This document shows, piece after piece, positions 1-8,483 of a stretch of 64,000 bases of DNA. The stretch spans positions 1 through 64,000 of the forward strand of contig DAONET010000007.1 of NCBI GenBank assembly GCA_035403225.1, in the 5' to 3' direction. The DNA comes from DAIRDK01 sp035403225 (GTDB taxonomy: Bacteria > Bacteroidota > Bacteroidia > Bacteroidales > FEN-979). The number at the start of each line of letters is the position of its first letter. The stretch's first letter is position 1. Under the pieces are notes generated by a model. The model made no database searches. It had not been told where the DNA came from and saw only the letters and a list, made by a program, of their open reading frames with translations. The position numbers and the translations under genes are program-made.

Positions 1-20
1 TGAGGGCGGCATTATCGAGG

Positions 21-109
21 CGGAGAGACAGGGATTCGAACCCTGGGACCCCGGTAAGGGGGTCAACGGTTTTCGAGACCGCCCCATTCGACCGCTCTGG
101 CATCTCTCC
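21..109 (-). tRNA. tRNA-Ser(CGA)
   Basis: The reverse complement folds as a class II tRNA: acceptor GGAGAGA pairs with TCTCTCC, there is a long variable arm, the T-loop is TTCGAAT and the anticodon loop reads CTCGAAA, giving anticodon CGA. The 3' CCA is not encoded. A second tRNA-Ser lies just upstream on the same strand, so the two are probably co-transcribed. Confidence 0.95.
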
Positions 110-156
110 AGTGAATGGGTTACAGGAAATATGGATACTGATTTGTCTCCACTATT

Positions 157-244
<88 letters not shown>

Positions 245-368
245 GGGCGCAAAAGTAATACTTTTTCCGGACCTGGCAAGGGGTGCATGATTGTTTAATT
301 TTTCTTTCCGGTCACAGACTAAAAGAACAAATTCATCGATTAACAAATGAAACCGGGCCTTTTATTCG

Positions 369-376
369 TACTTTTG
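369..376 (+). promoter_or_regulatory. Bacteroidota-type -7 box (TACTTTTG)
   Basis: TACTTTTG matches the TAnnTTTG -7 element of the Bacteroidota primary sigma factor. It lies 29 bp before the ATG chosen for the GWxTD-domain gene, and this supports that start over an upstream in-frame ATG at 283. Confidence 0.5.
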
Positions 377-405
377 TTTTGTATAATGTTGACATAACTT
401 TCATC

Positions 406-1866
406 ATGAAAAAGATCCTTTCCATTTTACTTTTTCTTTCGGTCATTCCACTACTGACCGAAGGGCGTGGTCTTTGGGCATATCTTAACTACTCTACCTT
501 TAACTCGCCCGAAGGTCCTTATATAGAAACCTATTTGACCGTCGCCGGAAACAGCGTAAAATTTATTCCCATTGAAGACGGGAAATTCCAGGCAACGGTA
601 AACATCGTCATGACTTTCTCAAAAGACGGTCAGATCAAGGCTTTTAAAAAATACCAGCTGCATAGTCCGACAATTTCGGACACCAGTAAGCTCAACTTCA
701 ATTTTCTGGATCAGCAGCGATTCCAGCTGGAAAACGGGACCTATTCTTTTGAAGTGAAGTTGTCGGACAATAATAAAGAAACCAAAGCCCAGCCTTACAC
801 CCAGGATATTGTCGTCGATTTTCCCGCAGACAAGCCATCCATTTCGGGCATCGAGTTGGTAAAATCCTATAAGCCTACTGTATCTCCGTCGATCCTTTCA
901 AAAAGCGGTCAGGATATGGTTCCTTATGTCTTTTCCTTCATCCCGGAACAGGAACAACAGCTTACCTTCTACGGAGAGATTTACAACATGGATAAAGTCA
1001 TTCCGTCAGATCAGAAATTTCTTATCTCCTGCTTCCTAGAACCGGTGGAAACAGGCTTCAAACTGAATGATTTTGCCATTGTCAGAAAAGAGGTGGCGAA
1101 ACCTGTCAATGTCATACTTTATACCATCAACGTTGCCTCACTGGCATCAGGGAACTACAACCTGGTAGTTGAAGCACGCAACCAGAAAAATGAAGTTGTA
1201 GTGTCCAACCGGGTTTTCATCCAGCGAAGCAACCCCAGGGTAGTAGCCTCCATTTCCCAATATTCTTCCCTGAACACGGCCAATACGTTTGTTGATTCGA
1301 TCACCAACATCGACACCCTGAGGGAATATATCCGTTCAACCAGGCCTATCTCAGGCGGTATGGAAATATTGTTCATCGATCAAAACCTGAAAACAGCCGA
1401 TCTGAAACTGCTGCAACAGTTTTTCCTGAGCTTTTGGGAACAACGCAACCCCACTTACCCATCCTCAGCCTGGCTAGCTTATAAACTGGAAGTCCAAAAA
1501 GTTCAGAACAGCTTCGGCACCAAGTTCAGGAAAGGATATGATACCGACCGCGGACGGGTGTATCTGGAATACGGGCCGCCCAATGTCAGATCGACTGCGT
1601 ACACCGAACCCAATACTTACCCTTATGAAATCTGGCATTATTATACGTTAAAGAGCCAGCGGAACAAGAAGTTCGTTTTCTACACGGAAGACTTAGTAAC
1701 AAACGACTTTTCGTTATTGCATTCCGATGCCACCGGTGAAGTGAGTTATCCGCAATGGCAGGTTTTCCTCCGGAATAAAATCTCTCCGGCCGTTGATATT
1801 CAGAATACTGATGTTGAATCGGTATGGGGCGACCAGTCAAACGATTTCTGGACACTCCCGTATTGA
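406..1866 (+). CDS. GWxTD-domain secreted protein
   Basis: A 486-residue protein with an N-terminal signal peptide (MKKILSILLFLSVIPLL). Around residues 380-412 it has the conserved core of the GWxTD family: RGRVYLEYGPPN, then a PYEIWHYY stretch. The family is common in Bacteroidota and is exported or envelope-associated; its biochemical function is not established. The ATG at 406 is preferred because it follows a TAnnTTTG promoter and begins the signal peptide, whereas the frame stays open back to 283 without such features. A glycosyltransferase gene follows on the same strand after a 67-bp gap. Confidence 0.8.
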   Translation: MKKILSILLFLSVIPLLTEGRGLWAYLNYSTFNSPEGPYIETYLTVAGNSVKFIPIEDGKFQATVNIVMTFSKDGQIKAFKKYQLHSPTISDTSKLNFNFLDQQRFQLENGTYSFEVKLSDNNKETKAQPYTQDIVVDFPADKPSISGIELVKSYKPTVSPSILSKSGQDMVPYVFSFIPEQEQQLTFYGEIYNMDKVIPSDQKFLISCFLEPVETGFKLNDFAIVRKEVAKPVNVILYTINVASLASGNYNLVVEARNQKNEVVVSNRVFIQRSNPRVVASISQYSSLNTANTFVDSITNIDTLREYIRSTRPISGGMEILFIDQNLKTADLKLLQQFFLSFWEQRNPTYPSSAWLAYKLEVQKVQNSFGTKFRKGYDTDRGRVYLEYGPPNVRSTAYTEPNTYPYEIWHYYTLKSQRNKKFVFYTEDLVTNDFSLLHSDATGEVSYPQWQVFLRNKISPAVDIQNTDVESVWGDQSNDFWTLPY

Positions 1867-1933
1867 TGATCATCCGTTGAACTAATATAAAAACGAGGTG
1901 TGTGAATTTTCTTTACATTTACACACCTTTTTT

Positions 1934-2956
1934 ATGCAGACAGCAGTAGTCATATTAAACTGGAACGGGAAAAAATTCCTGGAACAATTCTTACCGGTTC
2001 TGATCCTTCATAGTTCGGGACAGGCACGGATCGTTGTTGCAGACAATGCCTCCACCGACGGATCGGTTGAGTTGGTCAGAGAGCGGTTCCCGGAAGTGGA
2101 GGTCATCCTGAATCCTTCCAACGGCGGGTTCTCCACGGGTTATAATCAGGCGCTCCGGCAGATTGAAGCCACCTACTATGTGTTACTGAATTCCGATATT
2201 GAAGTGACGGAGGGATGGCTCACGCCGGTGATCGATATGATGGAACGCGACCCGATGATCGGAGCTTGTCAGCCCAAGATCTTATCCTATCATGAAAGGA
2301 ATAAGTTTGAATATGCCGGCGCAGCCGGAGGATTCATTGATAAATACGGATATCCCTTTTGTCGCGGAAGGCTCTTTACCACTATCGAGGAAGATCACGG
2401 ACAGTATGATGATGAAGATGATATTTTCTGGGCATCGGGGGCTTGCATGTTCGTGAGAGCCGATCTCTACCATTCACTGGGCGGGCTTGATGATGATTTT
2501 TTCGCGCACATGGAGGAGATAGACTTCTGCTGGCGGCTCCATAATGAAGGGTACAAGGTAAAGTATTGCCCTCGTTCAACGGTATATCATATCGGTGGCG
2601 GAACCCTTCCCAAGGTCTCCTGGAGAAAGACTTACCTGAATTTCCGGAATAACTTTTTCCTCTTGTATAAAAACCTGCCGTCCCACCGGTTGTTCGTAAC
2701 CTTTGCTGTCAGACTGATCCTGGATGCCCTGGCCGCCTTCAAGTTTCTGCTGGAAGCCGGATTTAAGGATTTTTGGGCCGTAGTAAAGGCGCACGGCAGC
2801 TTCTACGCCTCTCTGCCCAGACTCCGGGAAAAGAGGAAGACGCTGAAACGCGGTTGTACCCGGCTCATCTACCAACGATGCATTGTCTGGGACTATTACC
2901 TGCTGAGAAAAAAGCGGTTTACGGACCTGGATCCCTCGAAGTTTTTCAGAAAGTAG
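1934..2956 (+). CDS. Family 2 glycosyltransferase
   Basis: A 340-residue GT-A fold glycosyltransferase. It starts with the nucleotide-binding motif VVILNWNGKKF (residues 4-14), then VVADNASTDGSVELV. A metal-site equivalent lies in LLNSDIEV (near residue 88) and the catalytic-base region in HMEEIDFCWR (near residue 193). It resembles WcaE/rhamnosyltransferase-type GT2 enzymes that add sugars to surface polysaccharide; donor and acceptor cannot be told from sequence. The ATG at 1934 is preferred over an upstream in-frame ATG at 1898 because the family motif follows directly and a promoter-like TACATTTA sits at 1914. The C-terminus is basic. Confidence 0.88.
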   Translation: MQTAVVILNWNGKKFLEQFLPVLILHSSGQARIVVADNASTDGSVELVRERFPEVEVILNPSNGGFSTGYNQALRQIEATYYVLLNSDIEVTEGWLTPVIDMMERDPMIGACQPKILSYHERNKFEYAGAAGGFIDKYGYPFCRGRLFTTIEEDHGQYDDEDDIFWASGACMFVRADLYHSLGGLDDDFFAHMEEIDFCWRLHNEGYKVKYCPRSTVYHIGGGTLPKVSWRKTYLNFRNNFFLLYKNLPSHRLFVTFAVRLILDALAAFKFLLEAGFKDFWAVVKAHGSFYASLPRLREKRKTLKRGCTRLIYQRCIVWDYYLLRKKRFTDLDPSKFFRK

Positions 2957-2960
2957 TATT

Positions 2961-3383
2961 TCAGAGAGTTGTCAGGAAACTCTCTATCGCAAGCCGGTAC
3001 GACTCAAGGCCGAAACCGGTGATAATCCCTTTTACTGCCGGTGAGAGTAACGAATCATGCCGGAACGTCTCGCGGGAAAAGATGTTAGAGATATGGACTT
3101 CCACGACAGGAGTGCGGATAGCCCTTATCGCATCAGCGATGGCTACCGAAGTATGCGTGTACCCTCCTGCATTCAGAATCACTCCATCATAAACGAAACC
3201 GGCCTTCTGCAATACATCCACGATCTCCCCTTCAATATTGGTCTGATAATAATCGAGCGTGACCTGGGGATATTGCTTTCTTAATTTCTTCAGGTACGAT
3301 TCAAAACTTTCCGTTCCGTAAATACCGGGCTCACGTTGTCCGAGCAGATTCAGGTTAGGGCCGTTAATGATCAGGATTTTCAT
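2961..3383 (-). CDS. aroQ: 3-dehydroquinate dehydratase, type II
   Basis: A 140-residue type II dehydroquinase, the normal family length. It converts 3-dehydroquinate to 3-dehydroshikimate in the shikimate pathway. Family motifs are intact: INGPNLNLLGQRE at 6-18, the active-site Tyr in GIYG (Y22), substrate-binding NAGGYTH at 71-77, and the catalytic His in VEVHISN (H97) followed by R104. The start at 3383 (MKILIINGPN) replaces a longer frame that begins 69 bp upstream and adds an unrelated segment. It converges with the glycosyltransferase, 4 bp apart. Confidence 0.95.
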   Translation of the reverse strand: MKILIINGPNLNLLGQREPGIYGTESFESYLKKLRKQYPQVTLDYYQTNIEGEIVDVLQKAGFVYDGVILNAGGYTHTSVAIADAIRAIRTPVVEVHISNIFSRETFRHDSLLSPAVKGIITGFGLESYRLAIESFLTTL

Positions 3384-3470
3384 GTTGTAAAGATAGGATA
3401 AACAGAAACTCACTGACGGGTAAAAAGGCAAAAAAACGACGGCCATGTTCAACCCGGTAAAAAAAAGCTA

Positions 3471-3478
3471 TACCTTTG
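3471..3478 (+). promoter_or_regulatory. -7 box (TACCTTTG) of the TPP-riboswitch transcript
   Basis: TACCTTTG matches TAnnTTTG and lies just upstream of the TPP riboswitch, placing the transcription start near 3484 so that the whole aptamer is in the leader. Confidence 0.7.
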
Positions 3479-3489
3479 CCTCAGAATTC

Positions 3490-3566
3490 CAATAGGGGTG
3501 CCTTAAAAACAAGGGCTGAGATCATACTCTTATAACCTGATCCGGGCAATGCCGGCGTAGGGAAGA
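3490..3566 (+). promoter_or_regulatory. TPP (THI-box) riboswitch
   Basis: The sequence carries the conserved blocks of the thiamine pyrophosphate aptamer in order: GGGGTGCC (from 3495), GGGCTGAGAT (from 3513), the AACCTGATC block (3534-3542) and GCAATGCCGGCGTAGGGAAG (3546-3565). It lies about 70 bases before the ATG of the TonB-dependent receptor. TPP binding should therefore reduce expression of that receptor, by masking the translation start or by early termination; no clear terminator is visible, so translational control is more likely. Confidence 0.95.
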
Positions 3567-3635
3567 TGAATTACCATCCACCGACTTTTCCTCTATTGAG
3601 AAGGATGACGTATGTTGTTCCTAACTCAAAAAACA

Positions 3636-6047
3636 ATGAAAAAAATTTTCTTTTTGCTGCTGGCCATCGTACCCTCCCTGGCCTGGTCGCAAGTCCGGTT
3701 ATCCGGAACCGTCACCGAAAAACAGGGGGCCACTCCCCTGCCCGGCGCACATGTTATCATCGAAAACACCTTTCTCACGGAAGTCACGGATGCCTCCGGT
3801 CACTTTCAGTTTCCTGTGCTGAAGAAAGGGACGTACGACCTGAAAGTCTCGTTCATCGGCTTTCAGACCGTCACCCGGACACTTTCCCTGACGAAAGACA
3901 CCGTTATCAGCATCGACCTTCAGGAAGCCGCCATTTTGGGAGAAGAAGTCAATATTACTGCCACAAGAGCCGGTGAAAAATACCCGGTAGCTTATTCTAC
4001 ACTTACAAAGAAAGATATTGAGAAGGCCAATTTAGGGAAAGATATTCCCTACATCATTCAGAACACCCCATCGGTCGTGGTTACCTCTGATGCCGGCACC
4101 GGTGTAGGTTATACGGGAATGAGCATCAGGGGCACCGACCTGACCCGTATCAATGTCACCATCGACGGTATTCCGCTCAACGATGCAGAAACGCAGGGAG
4201 TATGGTTTGTAGACATTCCCGATATCGCCTCCTCTACCACCGACATACAGATACAACGCGGGGTAGGGACATCTACTAACGGTTCCGGCGCCTTTGGGGC
4301 GACCCTGAACATCCAAACCACCACTCATCAGCCGGATCCTTACGGCGAACTGTCGGTGAGCGGCGGCTCTTACGGCACCGCACGCGGATCAGCGAGCTTT
4401 GGCACCGGCACCTTCGGAAAAAACTTTACGGTCGACGGCCGTGTTTCCTTCCTCACCTCCGACGGCTATATTGACCGGGCCTCTTCCGACCTTCGCTCCT
4501 ACTACCTCTCGGGCGGATACTACGGCAAGAATACCACCCTCCGCCTCATCACCTTCTCGGGAAAGGAAGTCACATACCAGGCCTGGGAAGGCGTGCCTGC
4601 CGACAGCCTGAAAACCAACCGGACCTTTAATCCTGCCGGGATGTATTATGATGACAACGGAAACATCCATTATTACAAAAATCAAATCGACGACTTTCAA
4701 CAGGATCACTATGCCATGGTGTTCTCGCAGAAAATAGCTCCCGGGTGGAATCTTAACGCCTCCCTTTTCTATACCAAAGGCTTCGGGTACTACGAAAACT
4801 ATAAAGAAGACAAGTCTTTTGAAGAATATGGTCTGCAGAATGTCATCATCGGCAACGACACCATCACCGAAACCGACCTGGTGAACCGGAAATATCTCGA
4901 CAACGACTTTTACGGCATCACCTTCTCCTCGAACTACCAATTGAAAGACAAACTGAAAATGGTGTTGGGCGGCGGATGGAACCGCTACGAAGGACGGCAT
5001 TACGGCAAAGTAATCTGGGCACAGTACGCTTCCGATGGCAACAATGAGCGGAACTGGTATTACAGCACAGGCGACAAGAAAGACTTTAACATCTACCTGA
5101 AAGGCATTTATACTCTTTGGGGCAAGCTGAACCTCTTTGGCGACCTGCAATACCGTCATGTGGGATATGACCTGGATGGGACACTCGATGATCTGAGGTC
5201 ATTGGATCAATCTCATCAGTTCGACTTTTTCAACCCGAAAGCCGGTCTTTATTTCGACATCAACAAGCAGCAACATGCCTGGTGTTCGTTCGGAATGGCC
5301 AATCGCGAGCCCAGCCGGAATAACTACAAAGATGCAGATCCCGGTCGTACGCCCACTTACGAAACCCTGTACGATTATGAGTTGGGCTATTCCTATCAGG
5401 CGCATCCCTTCCGGGGCAGCGTCAACCTGTATTACATGAAATATCATAACCAGCTGACCCTGACGGGAGAGATCAACAATGTGGGAGAAGCCATCATGGT
5501 TAACGTACCGGAAAGCTACAGGGCCGGAATCGAGGTCTCGGCAGGAGTCACCCTGATGAAATCACTCAACTGGGATGTTACCGCAGCCTTCAGCCGAAAC
5601 AAGATACCGGATTTCACCGCCTATACCGACAACTATGATGCCGACTGGAACTATCTGGGCCAGGTGGCGACGTATCTGGGTGAAACCGACATCTCCTTCT
5701 CGCCCGATCTCAATATCGGAAGCATCATCCGGTATATGCCGGTGAAGGGACTTACACTATCGTTTTCATCAAAATACATCGGGAGACAATACATTGACAA
5801 CACCTCCGATAAAAGCCGTTCCCTCGATCCATGGTTTGTCAACAACCTGGGTTTCGAATACGTCATCCCGACGAAATTTTTCAAGGAAGTGGGTTTCCAG
5901 GTGACGATCGGCAATATCTTTAACGAAGAATATGAATCGAACGGCTGGGTGTATCCTTACATCCTTGATGGGACCACTTACGAATCGACGGGCTGGTTTC
6001 CGCAGGCGCCCATCAACCTGATGGCAGGAATTACCCTCCGGCTCTGA
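3636..6047 (+). CDS. TonB-dependent receptor, predicted thiamine uptake
   Basis: An 803-residue outer-membrane receptor. Order: signal peptide ending at SLAWSQ (about residue 19), a carboxypeptidase-regulatory-like beta domain (about 20-105, GTVTEKQGATPLPGAHV), a plug domain (about 115-230, with NTPSVVV and MSIRGTDLTRINVTIDGIP), and a 22-strand barrel to the C-terminus. A TPP riboswitch in its leader indicates import of thiamine or a thiamine derivative; comparative genomics has described THI-box-controlled outer-membrane receptors in Bacteroidetes. An in-frame ATG at 3612 exists, but the ATG at 3636 begins the signal peptide directly. No thiamine biosynthesis genes are adjacent. Confidence 0.9.
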   Translation: MKKIFFLLLAIVPSLAWSQVRLSGTVTEKQGATPLPGAHVIIENTFLTEVTDASGHFQFPVLKKGTYDLKVSFIGFQTVTRTLSLTKDTVISIDLQEAAILGEEVNITATRAGEKYPVAYSTLTKKDIEKANLGKDIPYIIQNTPSVVVTSDAGTGVGYTGMSIRGTDLTRINVTIDGIPLNDAETQGVWFVDIPDIASSTTDIQIQRGVGTSTNGSGAFGATLNIQTTTHQPDPYGELSVSGGSYGTARGSASFGTGTFGKNFTVDGRVSFLTSDGYIDRASSDLRSYYLSGGYYGKNTTLRLITFSGKEVTYQAWEGVPADSLKTNRTFNPAGMYYDDNGNIHYYKNQIDDFQQDHYAMVFSQKIAPGWNLNASLFYTKGFGYYENYKEDKSFEEYGLQNVIIGNDTITETDLVNRKYLDNDFYGITFSSNYQLKDKLKMVLGGGWNRYEGRHYGKVIWAQYASDGNNERNWYYSTGDKKDFNIYLKGIYTLWGKLNLFGDLQYRHVGYDLDGTLDDLRSLDQSHQFDFFNPKAGLYFDINKQQHAWCSFGMANREPSRNNYKDADPGRTPTYETLYDYELGYSYQAHPFRGSVNLYYMKYHNQLTLTGEINNVGEAIMVNVPESYRAGIEVSAGVTLMKSLNWDVTAAFSRNKIPDFTAYTDNYDADWNYLGQVATYLGETDISFSPDLNIGSIIRYMPVKGLTLSFSSKYIGRQYIDNTSDKSRSLDPWFVNNLGFEYVIPTKFFKEVGFQVTIGNIFNEEYESNGWVYPYILDGTTYESTGWFPQAPINLMAGITLRL

Positions 6048-6086
6048 AAAAAAATCGTTACTTTGCAGCCGGAGAGAAAATCCGGT

Positions 6087-6539
6087 ATGGCAGAGCAAAA
6101 AATCAGCATAAAAAACAAAAAGGCTCATCACGAGTATTTCCTGCTGCAGGAATTCACAGCGGGGATACAACTCACCGGGACTGAGATCAAATCCATCCGC
6201 GATGGGAAAGCTTCCATCGTGGATGGTTATTGTTCCTTCACCGGCACTGAGCTCTTTGTTCGCAACATGCATATTGCCGAATACACGATGGGCACCCATT
6301 ACAATCATGATCCCAAACGTGACCGCAAGCTTCTTCTCACGAAGAAAGAGCTGAAAAAGCTGCTGACCAAGGTCAAAGAAAAAGGATTGACCATCATCCC
6401 GATCGAATTATTCATCAACGAGCGGGGACTTGCCAAACTGACCATTGCGCTGGCGAAAGGGAAACATTCATACGACAAACGTGAAACCCTGAAGCAGAAG
6501 GATATCAGCCGTGAGATCGAGCGTCATTCCGAACGATGA
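6087..6539 (+). CDS. smpB: SsrA-binding protein
   Basis: A 150-residue SmpB, which binds tmRNA and brings it to stalled ribosomes for trans-translation. Family motifs: NKKAHHEYFLLQEF near the start, GIQLTGTEIKSIRDGKAS, and the basic tail KGKHSYDKRETLKQKD, which enters the decoding centre. The start at 6087 (MAEQKISIKNKKA) is preferred to an upstream in-frame ATG at 6063. A near-consensus promoter (TTACTTTG) sits at about 6058. Confidence 0.96.
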   Translation: MAEQKISIKNKKAHHEYFLLQEFTAGIQLTGTEIKSIRDGKASIVDGYCSFTGTELFVRNMHIAEYTMGTHYNHDPKRDRKLLLTKKELKKLLTKVKEKGLTIIPIELFINERGLAKLTIALAKGKHSYDKRETLKQKDISREIERHSER

Positions 6540-6598
6540 CATTAACAATATTTAACGAATTCCGGGGCGTTTTTTCGTGTCATGTTCCGTAAAGACCT

Positions 6599-6606
6599 TA
6601 CTTTTG
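6599..6606 (+). promoter_or_regulatory. -7 box (TACTTTTG)
   Basis: Exact TAnnTTTG match 11 bp before the ATG of the thioredoxin-family gene. The leader would be very short. Confidence 0.6.
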
Positions 6607-6616
6607 TATTAAAACC

Positions 6617-7195
6617 ATGTCTATGTCACGCATCCTTGTTCCCATTATCCTGTTTACAAGTCTCTTGTTCGGTTATTTTCCGGCCGCTGCACAAACCGCA
6701 CAACCGGAAGCTCAACCTTCTGAGCCTGTCTCGAAGATCAAATGGATGAGTTTTTCCGAAGCCTATAATCTGAATAAAAAGAAGCCCAAAAAGACCATCG
6801 TGGATGTATATACCAACTGGTGCGGATGGTGTAAGAAGATGGATGCGACGACATTTATGAATCCCGAGATCGCGAAGTACATGAACGACCATTTCTATTG
6901 TGTCAAGATGAATGCGGAGATGAAAGATACCGTAGTGATCGACGGCCAGACTTTTGTGAATCCCTCTCCTACGGGCAGCCGTTCTGCACATCAGCTTGCC
7001 ATTGAGCTGTTGCGCGGTAAGATGTCATATCCTTCGTATGTCTTTCTGAATGAGAAAGGGCAATTGATGACGGTTGTTCCCGGGTACCAACAGGCGAAAG
7101 AGTTTGAAGCGATCCTTCACTATTTCGGGGAGGACGCCTTCAGTGACACCTCCTGGGAGACTTTCCGCGCTTCTTTTAAAGGCAAGATAGAATGA
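6617..7195 (+). CDS. Exported thioredoxin-family protein
   Basis: A 192-residue protein with a signal peptide (cleavage near AAAQ, residue 26) and a thioredoxin-like fold. The redox site is CGWC (C69 and C72) in VYTNWCGWCKKM, and a likely cis-Pro loop occurs in SYPSYVFL. The CGWC motif and surroundings resemble the DsbD gamma domain/Thioredoxin_7 group, so it probably acts in the periplasm as a thiol reductant or disulfide exchanger; the partner is unknown. An alternative ATG lies two codons downstream. It converges with tRNA-His. Confidence 0.85.
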   Translation: MSMSRILVPIILFTSLLFGYFPAAAQTAQPEAQPSEPVSKIKWMSFSEAYNLNKKKPKKTIVDVYTNWCGWCKKMDATTFMNPEIAKYMNDHFYCVKMNAEMKDTVVIDGQTFVNPSPTGSRSAHQLAIELLRGKMSYPSYVFLNEKGQLMTVVPGYQQAKEFEAILHYFGEDAFSDTSWETFRASFKGKIE

Positions 7196-7226
7196 AAAAG
7201 GCTGTCTTTCCTTGAAAAGACAGCCT
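7195..7226 (-). terminator. Intrinsic terminator of tRNA-His
   Basis: An 11-bp perfect stem (AGGCTGTCTTT at 7199-7209 with its complement at 7216-7226) is followed on the minus strand by a T run (7195-7198). It sits directly downstream of tRNA-His and may also stop transcription of the thioredoxin gene coming from the other side. Confidence 0.7.
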
Positions 7227-7232
7227 CCGGAG

Positions 7233-7307
7233 GGTGGAAGATGGGATTCGAACCCACGACATTCAGAACCACAATCTGACGCTCTAACCAGCTGAGCTAC
7301 ATCCACC
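7233..7307 (-). tRNA. tRNA-His(GTG)
   Basis: The minus strand folds as a tRNA with the extra 5' G typical of tRNA-His (opposite C73), anticodon loop TTGTGGT (anticodon GTG), D-arm GCTCAGCTGGTTAGAGC and T-loop TTCGAAT. There is one apparent U-U mismatch in the acceptor stem. CCA is not encoded. Confidence 0.95.
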
Positions 7308-7385
7308 GTTTTGAGGGCACAAAAATAATAGTTTTTTTTAAAATCTAAATGGATTTATCTTTACTTTCTCCGGATTTGACTGTAA

Positions 7386-8483
7386 ATGCTCTTCAGAAAG
7401 AAACAATACCTGTCCTCTTCTTCTCTTTCAGCCCTTGCCTGGCGAAGGTTCAGGAGCAATCCGCTGGGAATGGGGTCCCTCATTTTTATCGGAATAATAT
7501 TTCTGATTGCGCTGGCCGGATACCTGATCACCCCCGATTCGACTCCTTTTGCCAATGACCAGCACCTGGAACTGGGTTTAAAAAAACCGGGTTTCAGGAC
7601 CGGATTCATCATGATACCCCGTGATCCGGCGCCATTGCCCCAGTCATTTCTCAAGACCATGCTGACCGGCAAAGAACGGTCGGAAAATGCCTTTCCCGTG
7701 ATGAATGGCTACGTTGATCTTCCGGCCAAGGGCGGTCTTTCCGTCCATATGACTACCCGGGAAGCGCTGACTTCCAATCCGCAGGCCCGGTACGAAGAGC
7801 ATACTTATAGGCTGGGCACCGACCGTTTTGGCCGTGACGTCCTCAGCCAACTCATCATCGGAAGCCGGGTCAGTCTCTCGGTAGGTTTCATCTCCGTGCT
7901 GATCTCCCTGGTGATCGGGATCTTCATCGGGTCGTTGGGAGGTTTTTATGGCGGACGTGTCGACCAGGTCGTCATGTGGCTGATCAACGTCATCTGGTCA
8001 GTTCCGACGCTTCTGCTTGTCATCGCTATCACCTTCGCCCTGGGAAAGGGATTCATGCAGGTATTCATCGCCGTGGGGCTCACGATGTGGGTGGAAGTGG
8101 CCAGGGTTGTTCGAGGACAAATCCTCGGGATCCGGGAGAAAGAGTATGTAGAAGCAGGGCGTGCGCTGGGCTTCTCCGACTTCCGGCTGATCTTTCATCA
8201 CATCCTCCCCAATGTGATGGGGATCGTCATTGTTATTTCCGCTGCCAATTTTGCTTCCGCCATCCTGCTGGAGGCAGGGCTCAGTTTTCTCGGAATGGGG
8301 GTCCAGCCGCCGGTGCCGTCCTGGGGTAGTATGATCAAAGAAAACTACCAGTACATCGTACTGGATTATGCATACCTCGCCATTCTCCCGGGAGTGGCTA
8401 TCATGCTGCTGGTGTTATCGTTTATGCTGATAGGAAATGCAATCAGGGATGCCCTGGATGTCAGGACTTCTTCTTCTTCTTGA
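7386..8483 (+). CDS. ABC transporter permease, DppC/OppC type
   Basis: A 365-residue inner-membrane permease of the peptide/nickel (binding-protein-dependent) ABC class. It has an N-terminal hydrophobic segment (about 30-50), a periplasmic insertion of about 100 residues, then five predicted membrane segments. The EAA coupling loop that contacts the ATPase is at about 252-275 (EAGRALGFSDFRLIFHHILP). The DppB-type partner, ATPases and binding protein are not next to it, which is common in this phylum. Substrate unknown. Its 3' end overlaps the convergent DUF5723 gene by 23 bp. Confidence 0.9.
   Translation: MLFRKKQYLSSSSLSALAWRRFRSNPLGMGSLIFIGIIFLIALAGYLITPDSTPFANDQHLELGLKKPGFRTGFIMIPRDPAPLPQSFLKTMLTGKERSENAFPVMNGYVDLPAKGGLSVHMTTREALTSNPQARYEEHTYRLGTDRFGRDVLSQLIIGSRVSLSVGFISVLISLVIGIFIGSLGGFYGGRVDQVVMWLINVIWSVPTLLLVIAITFALGKGFMQVFIAVGLTMWVEVARVVRGQILGIREKEYVEAGRALGFSDFRLIFHHILPNVMGIVIVISAANFASAILLEAGLSFLGMGVQPPVPSWGSMIKENYQYIVLDYAYLAILPGVAIMLLVLSFMLIGNAIRDALDVRTSSSS

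Noticed and set aside
4389..5159. A 256-codon antisense frame inside the TonB receptor, and a 275-codon one inside hydA (56575-57402)
   Set aside because: Both are low-complexity antisense readings of well-supported genes.
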